64,000 nucleotides of DNA from Pegethrix bostrychoides GSE-TBD4-15B. Its GTDB lineage: Bacteria > Cyanobacteriota > Cyanobacteriia > Elainellales > Elainellaceae. Of the stretch, positions 16,864-25,614 are shown in pieces. Position 1 is the first letter of the stretch; each line of letters starts with the position of its first letter. Under the pieces are notes generated by a model. The model was not told the origin of the DNA. It was given only the letters and a program-made list of their open reading frames with translations, and searched no databases. The DNA lies in NCBI GenBank assembly GCA_019359155.1, contig JAHHHV010000092.1, positions 1 to 64,000 on the forward strand, in the 5' to 3' direction. Position numbers and translations under genes: made by a program.

Positions 16864-17580
16864 CTAGATTTGCTGAAGCAAGCCCTTAATTTCAGTCTGG
16901 CAATGCCCCATCAAATCAGTGACGACGCTGCGCGCCTGCTTGCCCTGATAGCTCTGCCGCTGGGAATTCGTAATCCAGAGTGGGCGACCCGCCAGCACGT
17001 CTGCCCGCTGATAGAGCACCATTGGATGCCAGCCTTCCTGATTAAACAGCGGCTCAGAGGGGTCAAACCAGCTCAGCAGCTTCAGCGGCACCGGAAATTT
17101 TGTGGTTTCCTGCTGCGAGACGATGGCGACAGGCAGCACGGCCAAATGCTCGACTGGCGCCCGCAGCGCCAGATGGGCAAAGCCACGATGGAACTCGCCC
17201 ATGTCATGGCTGTCGGTAAGATGCACCATTGGCTCAGTCCCTTCTGGGAAAATGCCAACCATCTGCTGACTTTGCAAGAGCTGGGTCGCCTGGTGAAAGA
17301 AGCTCTGCTGCCGCTGATCAACTGCATCGAGCGGGAAGCAGCCCAGCCGCAGAATAAAGTCGCGCAACAGCGGTACTTGTCCCATGTAGTGATGGCAGGC
17401 AAATCGGATCGGGCGGTTGAGCGCTGCCATCAGCACAGGCGCATCCAGAAAGCTGCGATGGTTACTGACCACAATCACGGCAGTATCTTGAGGAATCCGA
17501 TCTGGGTGGTGTGAATAGATGCGAGTACCTGCAAGCGCAAGTAGCTGGCGGGATAGGAGAAGTGGACTTTGCCCTGTCAT
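16864..17580 (-). CDS. 1-acyl-sn-glycerol-3-phosphate acyltransferase family protein
   Basis: A 238-residue PlsC-type (LPLAT) acyltransferase. Motif I is VVSNHRSFLDAPVLM (NHxxxxD), motif II lies around RFACHHYMGQVPLLRDF, and motif III is GIFPEGTE. Members acylate lysophosphatidate or related lipids at the membrane face. No long membrane helix is obvious. It is the first gene of a two-gene operon with the PES-like hydrolase. It is divergent from metG across 157 bp that contains a perfect hairpin. Confidence 0.88.
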   Translation of the reverse strand: MTGQSPLLLSRQLLALAGTRIYSHHPDRIPQDTAVIVVSNHRSFLDAPVLMAALNRPIRFACHHYMGQVPLLRDFILRLGCFPLDAVDQRQQSFFHQATQLLQSQQMVGIFPEGTEPMVHLTDSHDMGEFHRGFAHLALRAPVEHLAVLPVAIVSQQETTKFPVPLKLLSWFDPSEPLFNQEGWHPMVLYQRADVLAGRPLWITNSQRQSYQGKQARSVVTDLMGHCQTEIKGLLQQI

Positions 17581-17672
17581 TAATTGCCAATATTGTGCCG
17601 AATGGCTGAAGCTCTCTAATTTTAGGAGATTGCGGCAGGTGCTTGGTATCTCTATTGGTCGATTAGGGGGTT

Positions 17673-17706
17673 CCGGAAAAACAAGTTTTCCGGCTTCGAG
17701 TATAGT
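17673..17706 (+). promoter_or_regulatory. Perfect hairpin plus candidate -10 box before metG
   Basis: CCGGAAAA (17673-17680) pairs perfectly with TTTTCCGG (17686-17693) around ACAAG. It is followed at 17701-17706 by TATAGT, a possible -10 element for metG. The dyad would overlap the -35 zone, a plausible operator position. No standard -35 hexamer is seen. Confidence 0.4.
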
Positions 17707-17737
17707 GATGGGTAATTCAGATTGGTTCTAATTCCTC

Positions 17738-19324
17738 ATGGATGCTAGCGTTCCGAACTCAGCCACCTTTGCCATCACGACCCCAATCTATTACGTCAAC
17801 GATATTCCGCATATTGGCAGCGCCTACACTACGATTGCCGCAGATGTCGTGGCGCGGTTTCAGCGCTTGCAGGGTCGAGCCGTGCGGCTGGTGACCGGAA
17901 CCGACGAGCATGGGCAGAAGATTGAGCGGACGGCAGAGGCAATGGGACGACAGCCACAGCAGCACTGCGATCTGATTGCCAAAGAGTTTCTGTCGCTCTG
18001 GGAGCTGCTAAACATCCAGGTAGACAGTTTTATTCGCACCACCGACCCTCGGCATGAGGCAATTGTCCGGCAGTTTTTTCAGCGCGTCTGGGAGCAGGGC
18101 GATATTTATCAGGGGCAGCAGCAGGGCTGGTACTGTGTCTCCTGCGAGGAATTCAAAGAAGAGCGCGATCTGCTGGCCGACAAACATTGCCCGCTGCACC
18201 CGAATAAACAGGTGGAATGGCGCGACGAGCAGAACTATTTTTTTCGGCTCTCGGCCTACCAGAGTCATTTAGAGCAGCTCTACGCCTCGCAGCCGGAGTT
18301 TATTCAGCCGGAGAGCCGCCGCAACGAGGTCCTGAGCTTCGTAGGGCAAGGCTTGCAGGATTTTTCGATCTCGCGGGTGAACGTGGCTTGGGGGATTCCG
18401 CTGCCCGTCGATCCAGCGCAAACAATCTACGTCTGGTTTGACGCGCTGCTGGCCTACGTGACGGCGCTGCTGGAGCCAGAGCAAGAGCCAACGCTAGAGA
18501 ACGCCACTGCCGTCTGGTATCCGTTCAATATTCATTTGATTGGCAAAGATATTTTGCGCTTTCACGCGGTTTACTGGCCAGCCATGCTGATGTCGGCAGG
18601 ATTGCCCTTACCGGAGCGGGTGTTTGGGCATGGGTTTCTTACCAAAGATGGCCAGAAGATTAGCAAAACGCTGGGCAACGTGATTGATCCTGTCGATCTG
18701 GTGAATCGCTACAGCGCCGATGCGGTTCGCTATTACTTTTTAAAGGAAATTGAGTTTGGCCGAGATGGCGACTTCAGCGAAGAGCGGTTTGTGAATACGC
18801 TCAACGCCGATTTGGCCAACGATCTAGGCAATCTGCTCAACCGGACGCTGCGGCTAGCGCATAAATACTGTGACCAGAAAGTGCCTGCTGTGCAGCTTGA
18901 GTCTATGCCGCTGGCAGAACCGCTGCGTTCTAAATCAGCAGGGCTAGGAGCTTTAGCCGCCAAGGCTTATAGCGAGCTGGCCTTTAGCCAGGTTTGCGAA
19001 GCGACTCTGGCGCTAGCGCGGATTGGCAATAAATATGTAGACGAGCAGGCTCCTTGGGCGCTGGCTAAGCAGGGCAAGCAAAACGAGCTGGAGCAGGTGC
19101 TTTACGCAGTGCTGGAGTCAGTGCGGCTGGTGGCCTATCTGCTCTCGCCCATCGTGCCGACGCTCAGCAATGCGATCTATCAACAGCTTGGCTTTACCGC
19201 TGATTTTAATCAGCCCGATATTGGCGCGCAGCTACCCTTCGAGCGCCATGCAATCTGGGGCATCTTGTCGCCCGGACAAGCACTAGGACAACCCGAACCC
19301 GTGTTTCAAAGGCTGGAACTGTAA
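17738..19324 (+). CDS. metG: Methionyl-tRNA synthetase
   Basis: MetRS, 528 residues, class I synthetase that charges tRNA-Met. The HIGH-type motif appears as YVNDIPHIGSAYTT, the zinc-knuckle region as WYCVSCEEFKEE with a later CPLHPN, and the KMSKS loop as DGQKISKTLGN. The C-terminal anticodon-binding helices follow. There is no EMAP/Trbp111-like C-terminal domain. The ATG at 17738 has no clear Shine-Dalgarno site. Confidence 0.96.
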   Translation: MDASVPNSATFAITTPIYYVNDIPHIGSAYTTIAADVVARFQRLQGRAVRLVTGTDEHGQKIERTAEAMGRQPQQHCDLIAKEFLSLWELLNIQVDSFIRTTDPRHEAIVRQFFQRVWEQGDIYQGQQQGWYCVSCEEFKEERDLLADKHCPLHPNKQVEWRDEQNYFFRLSAYQSHLEQLYASQPEFIQPESRRNEVLSFVGQGLQDFSISRVNVAWGIPLPVDPAQTIYVWFDALLAYVTALLEPEQEPTLENATAVWYPFNIHLIGKDILRFHAVYWPAMLMSAGLPLPERVFGHGFLTKDGQKISKTLGNVIDPVDLVNRYSADAVRYYFLKEIEFGRDGDFSEERFVNTLNADLANDLGNLLNRTLRLAHKYCDQKVPAVQLESMPLAEPLRSKSAGLGALAAKAYSELAFSQVCEATLALARIGNKYVDEQAPWALAKQGKQNELEQVLYAVLESVRLVAYLLSPIVPTLSNAIYQQLGFTADFNQPDIGAQLPFERHAIWGILSPGQALGQPEPVFQRLEL

Positions 19325-19522
19325 AACAAATTAACCAAAAAAGGAGCAATTACTCAATCTTTGTTTAAGGTTTTTTAACGATTGATTGGGATAGGCTGAT
19401 AGTGGAAACCCACAGCAGCAGTTTAGAATCAAGTATAGCTAGGCTCAATAAAACTTAACATTTTCCAATTGTTTACATTTGTGCTACTTAACTTTTTGGC
19501 TAACTAGCTCTTTCAATAGAAT

Positions 19523-20152
19523 ATGGAGTATAGAAAAAGCATGTTCAATAATTCACTAGAAAACGAAACCCTATTTACACCCGAGCAGGTTTTAGAAAAT
19601 AGAGGTCGAGTCGCCATCTTTATTGATGGCTCCAACTTGTTTTATGCAGCGCTTCAGCTCGGCATTGAAATTGACTACACCAAGCTGCTGTGTCGTCTGA
19701 CGGCAGGTTCGCGGCTACTGCGCTCTTTTTTCTACACTGGCGTTGATCGCACCAACGAAAAGCAGCAGGGCTTTCTGCTCTGGATGCGGCGCAACGGCTA
19801 CCGGGTGATTTCCAAAGATTTGGTGCAGCTCCCCGACGGCTCCAAAAAGGCGAACCTGGACGTGGAAATTGCAGTCGATATGATGGCGCTGGTTGGCTCC
19901 TACGACACGGCAGTTTTGGTCAGCGGCGATGGCGACTTGGCCTATGCGGTCGATGCCGTCAGCTACCGAGGCGTGCGGGTCGAAGTGGTCAGCCTGCGCT
20001 CAATGACTAGCGACAGCTTGATCAACGTCGCCGACCGCTATATTGACCTAGATACGATTAAAGAAGATATCCAGAAAACGCCGCGTCAGGGCTACACCTA
20101 CCGCCCCTTATCGGGCATTGGCCTAGTTGAAGATGCGGTCGAGGACGAATAA
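19523..20152 (+). CDS. LabA-like NYN domain protein
   Basis: A 209-residue NYN (PIN-like) domain protein of the LabA group. Acidic metal-site motifs are visible: VAIFIDGSNLFYAAL, NLDVEIAVDMMAL and LVSGDGDLAYAVDAV, arranged as in NYN RNases. LabA in Synechococcus elongatus acts in KaiC-dependent negative feedback on clock output. Paralogues such as this one are more widespread and may be RNases, so clock function is not assured. The stop is 5 bp before the lptC start, so the two genes form an operon. A start at the internal ATG (19541) is also possible. Confidence 0.85.
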   Translation: MEYRKSMFNNSLENETLFTPEQVLENRGRVAIFIDGSNLFYAALQLGIEIDYTKLLCRLTAGSRLLRSFFYTGVDRTNEKQQGFLLWMRRNGYRVISKDLVQLPDGSKKANLDVEIAVDMMALVGSYDTAVLVSGDGDLAYAVDAVSYRGVRVEVVSLRSMTSDSLINVADRYIDLDTIKEDIQKTPRQGYTYRPLSGIGLVEDAVEDE

Positions 20153-20157
20153 GAAAA

Positions 20158-21315
20158 ATGTGCGATTACAAAAAGCAAGGTTGGCTCAGGCTCTGCGTCA
20201 GTGCAGGGCTGCTGTTGCTGCTGGGCGCAAATGGCTGTCGTCCACAGAACCAGGCGGTACCATCTGATCCGGAGACACCCACCAAAATCAACAAAGACCT
20301 CACCTTCAACAACATCACCCTAGAAGAAGCAGACGAGCAGGGGCGCATCCAATGGAAAGTGAAAGCCGCAGAGGTCGTTTCTTCAGCCGATAAAAAAACG
20401 GCTAAGGTAAAGTCCCCAACTGGGCAGCTCTATCAGGACGGTCAGCCGATCTATCGGGTGCAGGCCAACACGGGCGAGATTCTCAGTAGCGGCGACAAGA
20501 TCCTACTGCGCGGCAATGTCGTCACCACTGACGTGCAGAGCGGAGCCGTGCTGCGCGCCAATCAACTCGAATGGCAGCCGCAGCAGGATTTGCTGATTAT
20601 GCGCGGCAATCTGCGCGGCGCCCATCCGCAGGTGCAGCTCGTGGCCAACCAGATCAAGCTGTTTAACAAGCAGCGGCGGGCGGAACTGTCGGGCAAAGTT
20701 GATGCTCTTACCCAAGATCCAAAGCTCCGCATCCAGACTGAGCAAATTACCTGGCTGCTGAAAGATCAGAAGCTGGTAGGCAAAAGTCCACTGCTGGCTC
20801 AAAGACTGCAAAATGATCAGCCGACCGACCAGGCTACCGCCAACGCTGTCGATGTCGATTTGGTCAAACGAATTGCCCACCTAAAGCAAAACGCCCAGCT
20901 TGCCGTAGTTGACCCAGCCCTGCAAATTAGCGGCAACTCTTTGGTCTGGGATATCCCTAACCAAACGCTGGTGTCCGACCAGCCAATTCTGGTGCTGAAC
21001 CAGCAGCAGCAAATCCGCATTACCGCCAACCGAGGCCGCATGGAGCTAGAGCCAAAAGTTGCCTACTTCAACGGCAGCGTCAACGCGATCTCAGCTCGCA
21101 ATCAGTCGAAGCTCACCTCCGATGACCTGACCTGGAAGATGAACTCGCAGGAAGTGACGGCGCTGGGCAACGTAGTCTACGTCCAGCCCGATCCGCCTGC
21201 TACGCTGCGGGGCGGTAAAGCCGTCGGCAAGCTGCAAGACCGCAAGGTGGTGGTCAGCGGCGGGCGAGTTGTCACCGAGATTGTGCCGGGACAGGACTTG
21301 GTTCCGGGCGGCTAA
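20158..21315 (+). CDS. lptC: LPS export periplasmic protein LptC-like
   Basis: A 385-residue LptC/OstA-type protein, long compared with about 190 residues in E. coli but usual for cyanobacteria. The N-terminus has a hydrophobic segment and a lipobox-like LLLLGANGC, so it is probably a lipoprotein or membrane-anchored on the periplasmic side. Beta-jellyroll repeats follow (ITLEEADEQGRIQWKVKAAE, GEILSSGDKILLRGNV). It would bridge the LptB2FG exporter and the periplasmic LptA-like path. It lies 5 bp after the NYN gene and converges on dacB after 15 bp. Confidence 0.85.
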   Translation: MCDYKKQGWLRLCVSAGLLLLLGANGCRPQNQAVPSDPETPTKINKDLTFNNITLEEADEQGRIQWKVKAAEVVSSADKKTAKVKSPTGQLYQDGQPIYRVQANTGEILSSGDKILLRGNVVTTDVQSGAVLRANQLEWQPQQDLLIMRGNLRGAHPQVQLVANQIKLFNKQRRAELSGKVDALTQDPKLRIQTEQITWLLKDQKLVGKSPLLAQRLQNDQPTDQATANAVDVDLVKRIAHLKQNAQLAVVDPALQISGNSLVWDIPNQTLVSDQPILVLNQQQQIRITANRGRMELEPKVAYFNGSVNAISARNQSKLTSDDLTWKMNSQEVTALGNVVYVQPDPPATLRGGKAVGKLQDRKVVVSGGRVVTEIVPGQDLVPGG

Positions 21316-21330
21316 ACTTCAGCATGATTG

Positions 21331-22641
21331 CTAAAACGCCTGCTCTAGCGCCTGCTGAAGCTGATTGCGCCGCGAGATACCCAGCCGATTCGAGCTGTCG
21401 CGATTATGCGGCTGAAGCGCCACCAAATCTGCCGTTCCCCAAGTCTGGTCAACCGCTGAGAGCAAGGCATCCTGCTGATAGTGAAATGTGCCCAGGTCGC
21501 CTTGTCCTGAGTTGATGATCGCAAACCAGACCAGTCCGCGATCGCGGGTCGGCAACACGCCAGCTAGGGCGCTAACCTCGTTCAGCGTTCCGGTTTTGAT
21601 CACCGTGCCGCTGGGGAGCCTCCGGCCTGCGAGCGTGCCGCCGTCGCGTCCGACTACCGGAAAAACGTCAGCAATGGTCAGGTTGCGGGCTTGCAGGTAG
21701 CGCTGAATGGCTGAGAGCATTGCAGCAACGGCTCGCGGCGACAGACGATTTTCGGTGCCTAGCCCAGAGCCGTTGTGCAGCTGAATTTCGGCCTGCGGAA
21801 TCTGGGTAAGTTCCGACACCTGCTGGGAGACAGCGGCGGCTCCGCCTACCGAATCGGCCAACATCTGCGCCATGATGTTGTTGCTGTAGATATTCATTGC
21901 CTTAACTAGATCAACCATCGGCATCGACTGACGGCGCAGAATTGGCTGAGCATTGGCGGGCAGTTCACCGCGCTCGACGCTGCCTGCAATCACGATGCGC
22001 GGACGGGCGGTTCCGAGCGCAAGCTGCTGATACTGCGTTTCCGCCTCGCCCGACCAGAGATCGGCATTTAGCCCCTGCTTCAGCAGTTCGCCCGACGTGA
22101 TCGCGCTGTCCTCAAAGTTCATTGTAAAGTTGCCCGCCACGATCAGCCTGCCCGTCACCTGCTGAATTCCAGCCTGGTTCAAAGCATTGCCCACCGCGAT
22201 TGCCTCTTCCCAAACAAAAAACGGATCGCCACCGCCCTGCACAATCAAATCGCCCTGCACCACGCCCGCCTGCACCGGAGCTGTGGTGCTAAACACCGTC
22301 TCAAATTGATGCTCTGTGCCCCAGGTGCTGAGCGCCGCCAGCGTTGTCGCTACTTTGGTGAGCGAGGCGGCAGAAAGCGGTGTATCGCCCTGATGGTTCA
22401 CCAACACCTGGTCGCCTGTCTGCATCCAGACTCCCTGAGCGCGGCTGGGTAGCCCCAGACGGGTCAGAGCGCTGAGATGCTGCTGTACCGCGAGTTCGGC
22501 AATTGGGTCGGGGCTAGGAGCCGCCAGCGATAGCACCCAGTCAGGCTGCATCCAGGGCGACCAGTTGGTGGTTTGCAGCGGTGGGGGGCTAGGAGTCGCG
22601 CCGACAAAGATGGAGAAAAGTCCGCCAATGAGATTTAGCAC
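21331..22641 (-). CDS. dacB: D-alanyl-D-alanine carboxypeptidase/endopeptidase (PBP4, S13 family)
   Basis: A 436-residue (from the GTG at 22641) PBP4-like peptidase for trimming and cutting peptidoglycan crosslinks. Active-site motifs are SLTK in AASLTKVATTLAAL, SNN in IYSNNIMAQ, and KTGT in VIKTGTLNEVSALAG. The reading frame opens upstream to 22764, but that start would overlap the divergent CcbB gene. The GTG at 22641 (VLNLIGGLFSIFVG, signal-peptide-like) leaves room for promoters and is preferred. Confidence 0.9.
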   Translation of the reverse strand: MLNLIGGLFSIFVGATPSPPPLQTTNWSPWMQPDWVLSLAAPSPDPIAELAVQQHLSALTRLGLPSRAQGVWMQTGDQVLVNHQGDTPLSAASLTKVATTLAALSTWGTEHQFETVFSTTAPVQAGVVQGDLIVQGGGDPFFVWEEAIAVGNALNQAGIQQVTGRLIVAGNFTMNFEDSAITSGELLKQGLNADLWSGEAETQYQQLALGTARPRIVIAGSVERGELPANAQPILRRQSMPMVDLVKAMNIYSNNIMAQMLADSVGGAAAVSQQVSELTQIPQAEIQLHNGSGLGTENRLSPRAVAAMLSAIQRYLQARNLTIADVFPVVGRDGGTLAGRRLPSGTVIKTGTLNEVSALAGVLPTRDRGLVWFAIINSGQGDLGTFHYQQDALLSAVDQTWGTADLVALQPHNRDSSNRLGISRRNQLQQALEQAF

Positions 22642-22746
22642 GTCAGGTTCTGGTGATCGAGTTGAGCGGGTGATAACTTCAAGCAACTTTCGGACTTTAG
22701 GATAGCTGATTTCTGCCAAAATGGTGGGTAAATCGAGCGTGACTGC

Positions 22747-23409
22747 ATGGCCAGACCCGACCAAAACCAGGTTTTACGACAGCTCCCAATCGCCGTTGGC
22801 GTAATGGCCGGAACGCTGTTGCTGATTAATCGGCTGCTCACCCAGGCGCTGACGGACTCGCAGGCACGCTCAGATGCGGTGGGCGTCATCATCAGCGCCG
22901 TGCTGATCCTAACGGGACTGCTCTGGCAGCGGATTCAGCCTAAGCTGCCCGATGCGGTGGAACTAGTCGGCGAGCAGGGCTTTGAGCTAGCTCCCGATCT
23001 ACCCGACGCGGTGAAAACCGAGCTGGCTTGGGCGTCGCATTTGCTGCTGACCAATACGGTAACGCGCTCGGTTTTGGTCTGGTATGGCGGAACGCTGCTG
23101 CTGCGGCGAGGCGTGCTAGGGCGCGAGGCCGAGGTGACACCTGGAGTAATTTTGCAGCGGGTGCTTAAAACCCAGAAGCCAGTCTATCTGGTCAACCTCA
23201 AGCTCTATCCCGGCGGCGTAGAATTTAGCTATCTGCCCGAAAATACGCAGGGCGTGATTGTGCAGCCGATTGGCAGTCAAGGCGCGTTGATTTTGGGGGC
23301 AAACGCGCCGCGCAGCTACACCCAGCAAGATGAAACCTGGATCGCCGGACTGGCAGACAAGTTGGAAAACACGCTGCAACTGGCGGAATCAGAGCTGAAG
23401 CCCACTTAG
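22747..23409 (+). CDS. Cofactor assembly of complex C subunit B (CCB2/CCB4-like)
   Basis: A 220-residue protein related to CCB2/CCB4 of plastids, which help attach heme c' (ci) covalently to cytochrome b6 of the b6f complex. Two N-terminal hydrophobic segments (IAVGVMAGTLLLINRLL and DAVGVIISAVLILTGLLW) anchor it in the membrane. The soluble part has LLLTNTVTRSVLVWYGGTLL and YPGGVEFSYLPENTQGVIVQ. A DUF456 gene follows after 51 bp on the same strand. Confidence 0.85.
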   Translation: MARPDQNQVLRQLPIAVGVMAGTLLLINRLLTQALTDSQARSDAVGVIISAVLILTGLLWQRIQPKLPDAVELVGEQGFELAPDLPDAVKTELAWASHLLLTNTVTRSVLVWYGGTLLLRRGVLGREAEVTPGVILQRVLKTQKPVYLVNLKLYPGGVEFSYLPENTQGVIVQPIGSQGALILGANAPRSYTQQDETWIAGLADKLENTLQLAESELKPT

Positions 23410-23460
23410 ATCTACTTGAACTCTACAGCCCAAACTCAGGCAACACAGGACGTTAAATCG

Positions 23461-23979
23461 ATGGAAATAGCACTGCTCTACTGGCTGTTGGTGGCTGTCA
23501 TGGTCGTTGGTATCGTGGGGGCAGTCATACCGGGCATACCGGGGCTTATCCTCTCGGTGGCCGCCATTGTGGTCTGGGGAGTGGTGCATGGCTTTCGCAG
23601 CGTTGAGCTACCGCTGATTGTAGCGGTGGCGGCCTGGTTGGGCAGCGTGGCAATCGACTTTTTGGCGAGCTACTTGGGCGCGAAGCAGGCTGGAGCTAGC
23701 AAATGGGGGCAGATTGGGGCAATCGTGGGACTGCTAGTGGGTATCTTTGGCCTGCTGCCCGCGCTGCCGTTTGGCGGACCGTTTTTGGGGCTGCTGATTG
23801 GCCCCCTGCTGGGTGCAATTATCGGCGAACTTATCTATCGAAAAAACCTGATGGTAGCGCTGAAAGCTGGACTCGGGATTCTAGTCGGGACGGTGCTGGG
23901 CAACTTGATCCAGGGCTTGCTGGCGCTGGCAGTGCTAATTATCTTTTTGGTCACAACCTGGTCGCAGGTGATGAGCTGA
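23461..23979 (+). CDS. DUF456 family membrane protein
   Basis: A 172-residue integral membrane protein with Gly-rich helices (GIVGAVIPGIPGLILSVAAI, LVGIFGLLPALPFGGPFLGL, ALKAGLGILVGTVLGNLIQG). DUF456 proteins have no established function. The ATG at 23461 is preferred; a TTG at 23416 would add 15 polar residues. The gene is probably co-transcribed with the upstream CcbB-type gene, which fits a membrane role. It converges on the TonB-like gene with a 3-bp gap. Confidence 0.82.
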   Translation: MEIALLYWLLVAVMVVGIVGAVIPGIPGLILSVAAIVVWGVVHGFRSVELPLIVAVAAWLGSVAIDFLASYLGAKQAGASKWGQIGAIVGLLVGIFGLLPALPFGGPFLGLLIGPLLGAIIGELIYRKNLMVALKAGLGILVGTVLGNLIQGLLALAVLIIFLVTTWSQVMS

Positions 23980-23982
23980 GCC

Positions 23983-25092
23983 TTAGCCCGCAGGCGCAAT
24001 CGGGCTAAATCCGGGTGGGCAGACTTCCTCGCTGTACTTGAAGTTGACCCCCAGCAGATAGACCTGGTTACCGCCAGATTCATTCTTGAACTCGTGAGCC
24101 TTAGCCACCTGGAGAGCTTCTTGATTGAACAACCCGTAGCCAGAGCTTTTCAGCAGCCTCGGATCACCCACAATCTGGCTTTCGGCATCGACGACAACCC
24201 CCACAACCGCCCGCTGGGTTTTCTTGAGCGGACAGCCAACTTTCAGATAGTCTGCCGTCACTTCTTCCTGAGTAGGTTCGGCTTCGCCTTCACCATAGTC
24301 TTTGCCCATGGCCTCGCCATACCAGCTCAAAAACGAGCTGTTGGCCGCCTCAACGCTGGTGCCTTCTGGCCTGAAAGTATACAGCTCACGCAGCTCCTGC
24401 TGACGAGCAATCAGATCCTGCTGAATATCGGCCTCGGTGCGAGCTGGGCTGGGCTGTGGCTCAGGCTGAGCGGCGACCTGATCGGGGTTGAGATCCTCGG
24501 CTGAGGGTGAGGCAGGCGGGGAGTCAGCTGCCGCTGAGGGGGAGACAGGCGCAGCGGGAGAGAGGCTGGGGGAGGGCATAGCCGCCGGAGAATCTGAGGC
24601 TTGAGGCTGCACAGGGCGCACGGGAGCAGGCTGGGCTGGAGGAATCTGGATTGTGCTGAATGACGGAAACTGAGTGGGGGGCAAAATCGGCGGGATAAAG
24701 ATAGGCAGCGGCGGCGGCGGTGCCAGCAGCGAATCAGAGGGCGTGATGCTAGTGCGCGTGTTGGGCTGAGACAGGCTGGGCAGCGTAAACAAACTGCCGT
24801 TTTTGGGAGCAGAGGAAATGGGTGGTAGCTCAACTGGCGGCAGCGTCACCATATCGGGCAGGCGACTTTGCTCAGCCGGAGTCAGCTCGGTGATCGAAAC
24901 CGGATCTTTAATATCAGCTTCTTTGGCTCTCACTTCCTGTCGCGGCAGCAAGGGCAAAGCCGCAAACAGCAGTCCATGCGCCAGCAGCGAGGCGATAGCG
25001 GCAATGGCCGAAGGGTTGCGCCATAGCGCCTGAAGCTGCCCCTGGCTGACAAGGTTGTTGGCCAAATTCCGAAATGAGTTGGGGTTTGCCAT
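23983..25092 (-). CDS. TonB-like energy transducer protein
   Basis: A 369-residue protein with one N-terminal membrane segment (AIAAIASLLAHGLLFAALPL), a long Pro/Ser-rich periplasm-spanning region (about residues 75-200) and a C-terminal domain resembling TonB (TADYLKVGCPLKKTQRAVVG, then AESQIVGDPRLLKSSGYGLF). It probably transmits proton-motive force from an ExbBD motor to outer-membrane receptors. No exbB, exbD or receptor gene is adjacent. It is divergent from the DegT gene across a long spacer. Confidence 0.8.
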   Translation of the reverse strand: MANPNSFRNLANNLVSQGQLQALWRNPSAIAAIASLLAHGLLFAALPLLPRQEVRAKEADIKDPVSITELTPAEQSRLPDMVTLPPVELPPISSAPKNGSLFTLPSLSQPNTRTSITPSDSLLAPPPPLPIFIPPILPPTQFPSFSTIQIPPAQPAPVRPVQPQASDSPAAMPSPSLSPAAPVSPSAAADSPPASPSAEDLNPDQVAAQPEPQPSPARTEADIQQDLIARQQELRELYTFRPEGTSVEAANSSFLSWYGEAMGKDYGEGEAEPTQEEVTADYLKVGCPLKKTQRAVVGVVVDAESQIVGDPRLLKSSGYGLFNQEALQVAKAHEFKNESGGNQVYLLGVNFKYSEEVCPPGFSPIAPAG

Positions 25093-25106
25093 AGCTGCTC
25101 ACACCG

Positions 25107-25142
25107 ATTGCCTAACGGTTCGCCTAACGGGTTGCCTACAGT
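25107..25142. repeat. 12-bp degenerate tandem repeat, three units
   Basis: The units ATTGCCTAACGG (25107), TTCGCCTAACGG (25119) and GTTGCCTACAGT (25131) lie head to tail just upstream of the TonB-like start codon. Confidence 0.75.
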
Positions 25143-25190
25143 TTGCCAGTTTACCGGACAATGCTGAAAGCTGCCGGACTGAAGTCTAAT

Positions 25191-25246
25191 TCAGCAGTCC
25201 CGGCTCAGCAGTCCTGGCTCAACAGTCCCGGCTCAGCAGTCCTATC
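25191..25246. repeat. 14-bp tandem repeat, four units
   Basis: The units TCAGCAGTCCCGGC (25191), TCAGCAGTCCTGGC (25205), TCAACAGTCCCGGC (25219) and TCAGCAGTCCTATC (25233) are contiguous. The period matches the array at 13649-13732 but the unit sequence is different. Confidence 0.88.
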
Positions 25247-25614
25247 AGCTTGATGATTTCAAACCCGAAATGGTTCCCCGGTTTATCTCAGCCTAAAGAG
25301 GGCAACTGCAAAAGCGGCTGAGCCAACTCCACAGTCACCCGGCGGCATAACCCAAGAACCAGTTCGTAAACCGAACTAGCTTTTATTAAACTGGGAAAGC
25401 TAGACGGCTTGTCTCTGGTTTCCAATTTTGCAACGAGTCCGCCAGAATTGCCTACAAGAATCGCCCAAAAGCCGATATTTTCGCGCTTTGAATCTCCGGT
25501 CGGTATTCCAAGATGATTTCAGCGCTGGCAAAATCATGGTAGAAGATAATCCAGTGAGGCTAAGCTGGCCGCTGGCCAGATGATTCTTCCAGTTGTGACT
25601 TGTGGTGTAAGCGA

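Larger units (their letters stand above)
25093..25614. other. 522-bp divergent spacer with two tandem arrays
   Basis: This spacer lies between the TonB-like and DegT genes. It contains a degenerate 12-bp array at 25107-25142 and a 14-bp array at 25191-25246. I see no coding frame, tRNA or clear terminator in it. It presumably carries both divergent promoters. Confidence 0.6.

Noticed and set aside
16819-17514. 231-residue plus-strand ORF opposite the acyltransferase
   Set aside because: The minus strand carries clear LPLAT motifs, while the plus-strand product has no domain pattern.
22642-22764. Upstream extension of dacB to the ATG at 22764
   Set aside because: It would overlap the divergent CcbB gene and adds 41 residues before a signal-like segment; the GTG at 22641 fits better.
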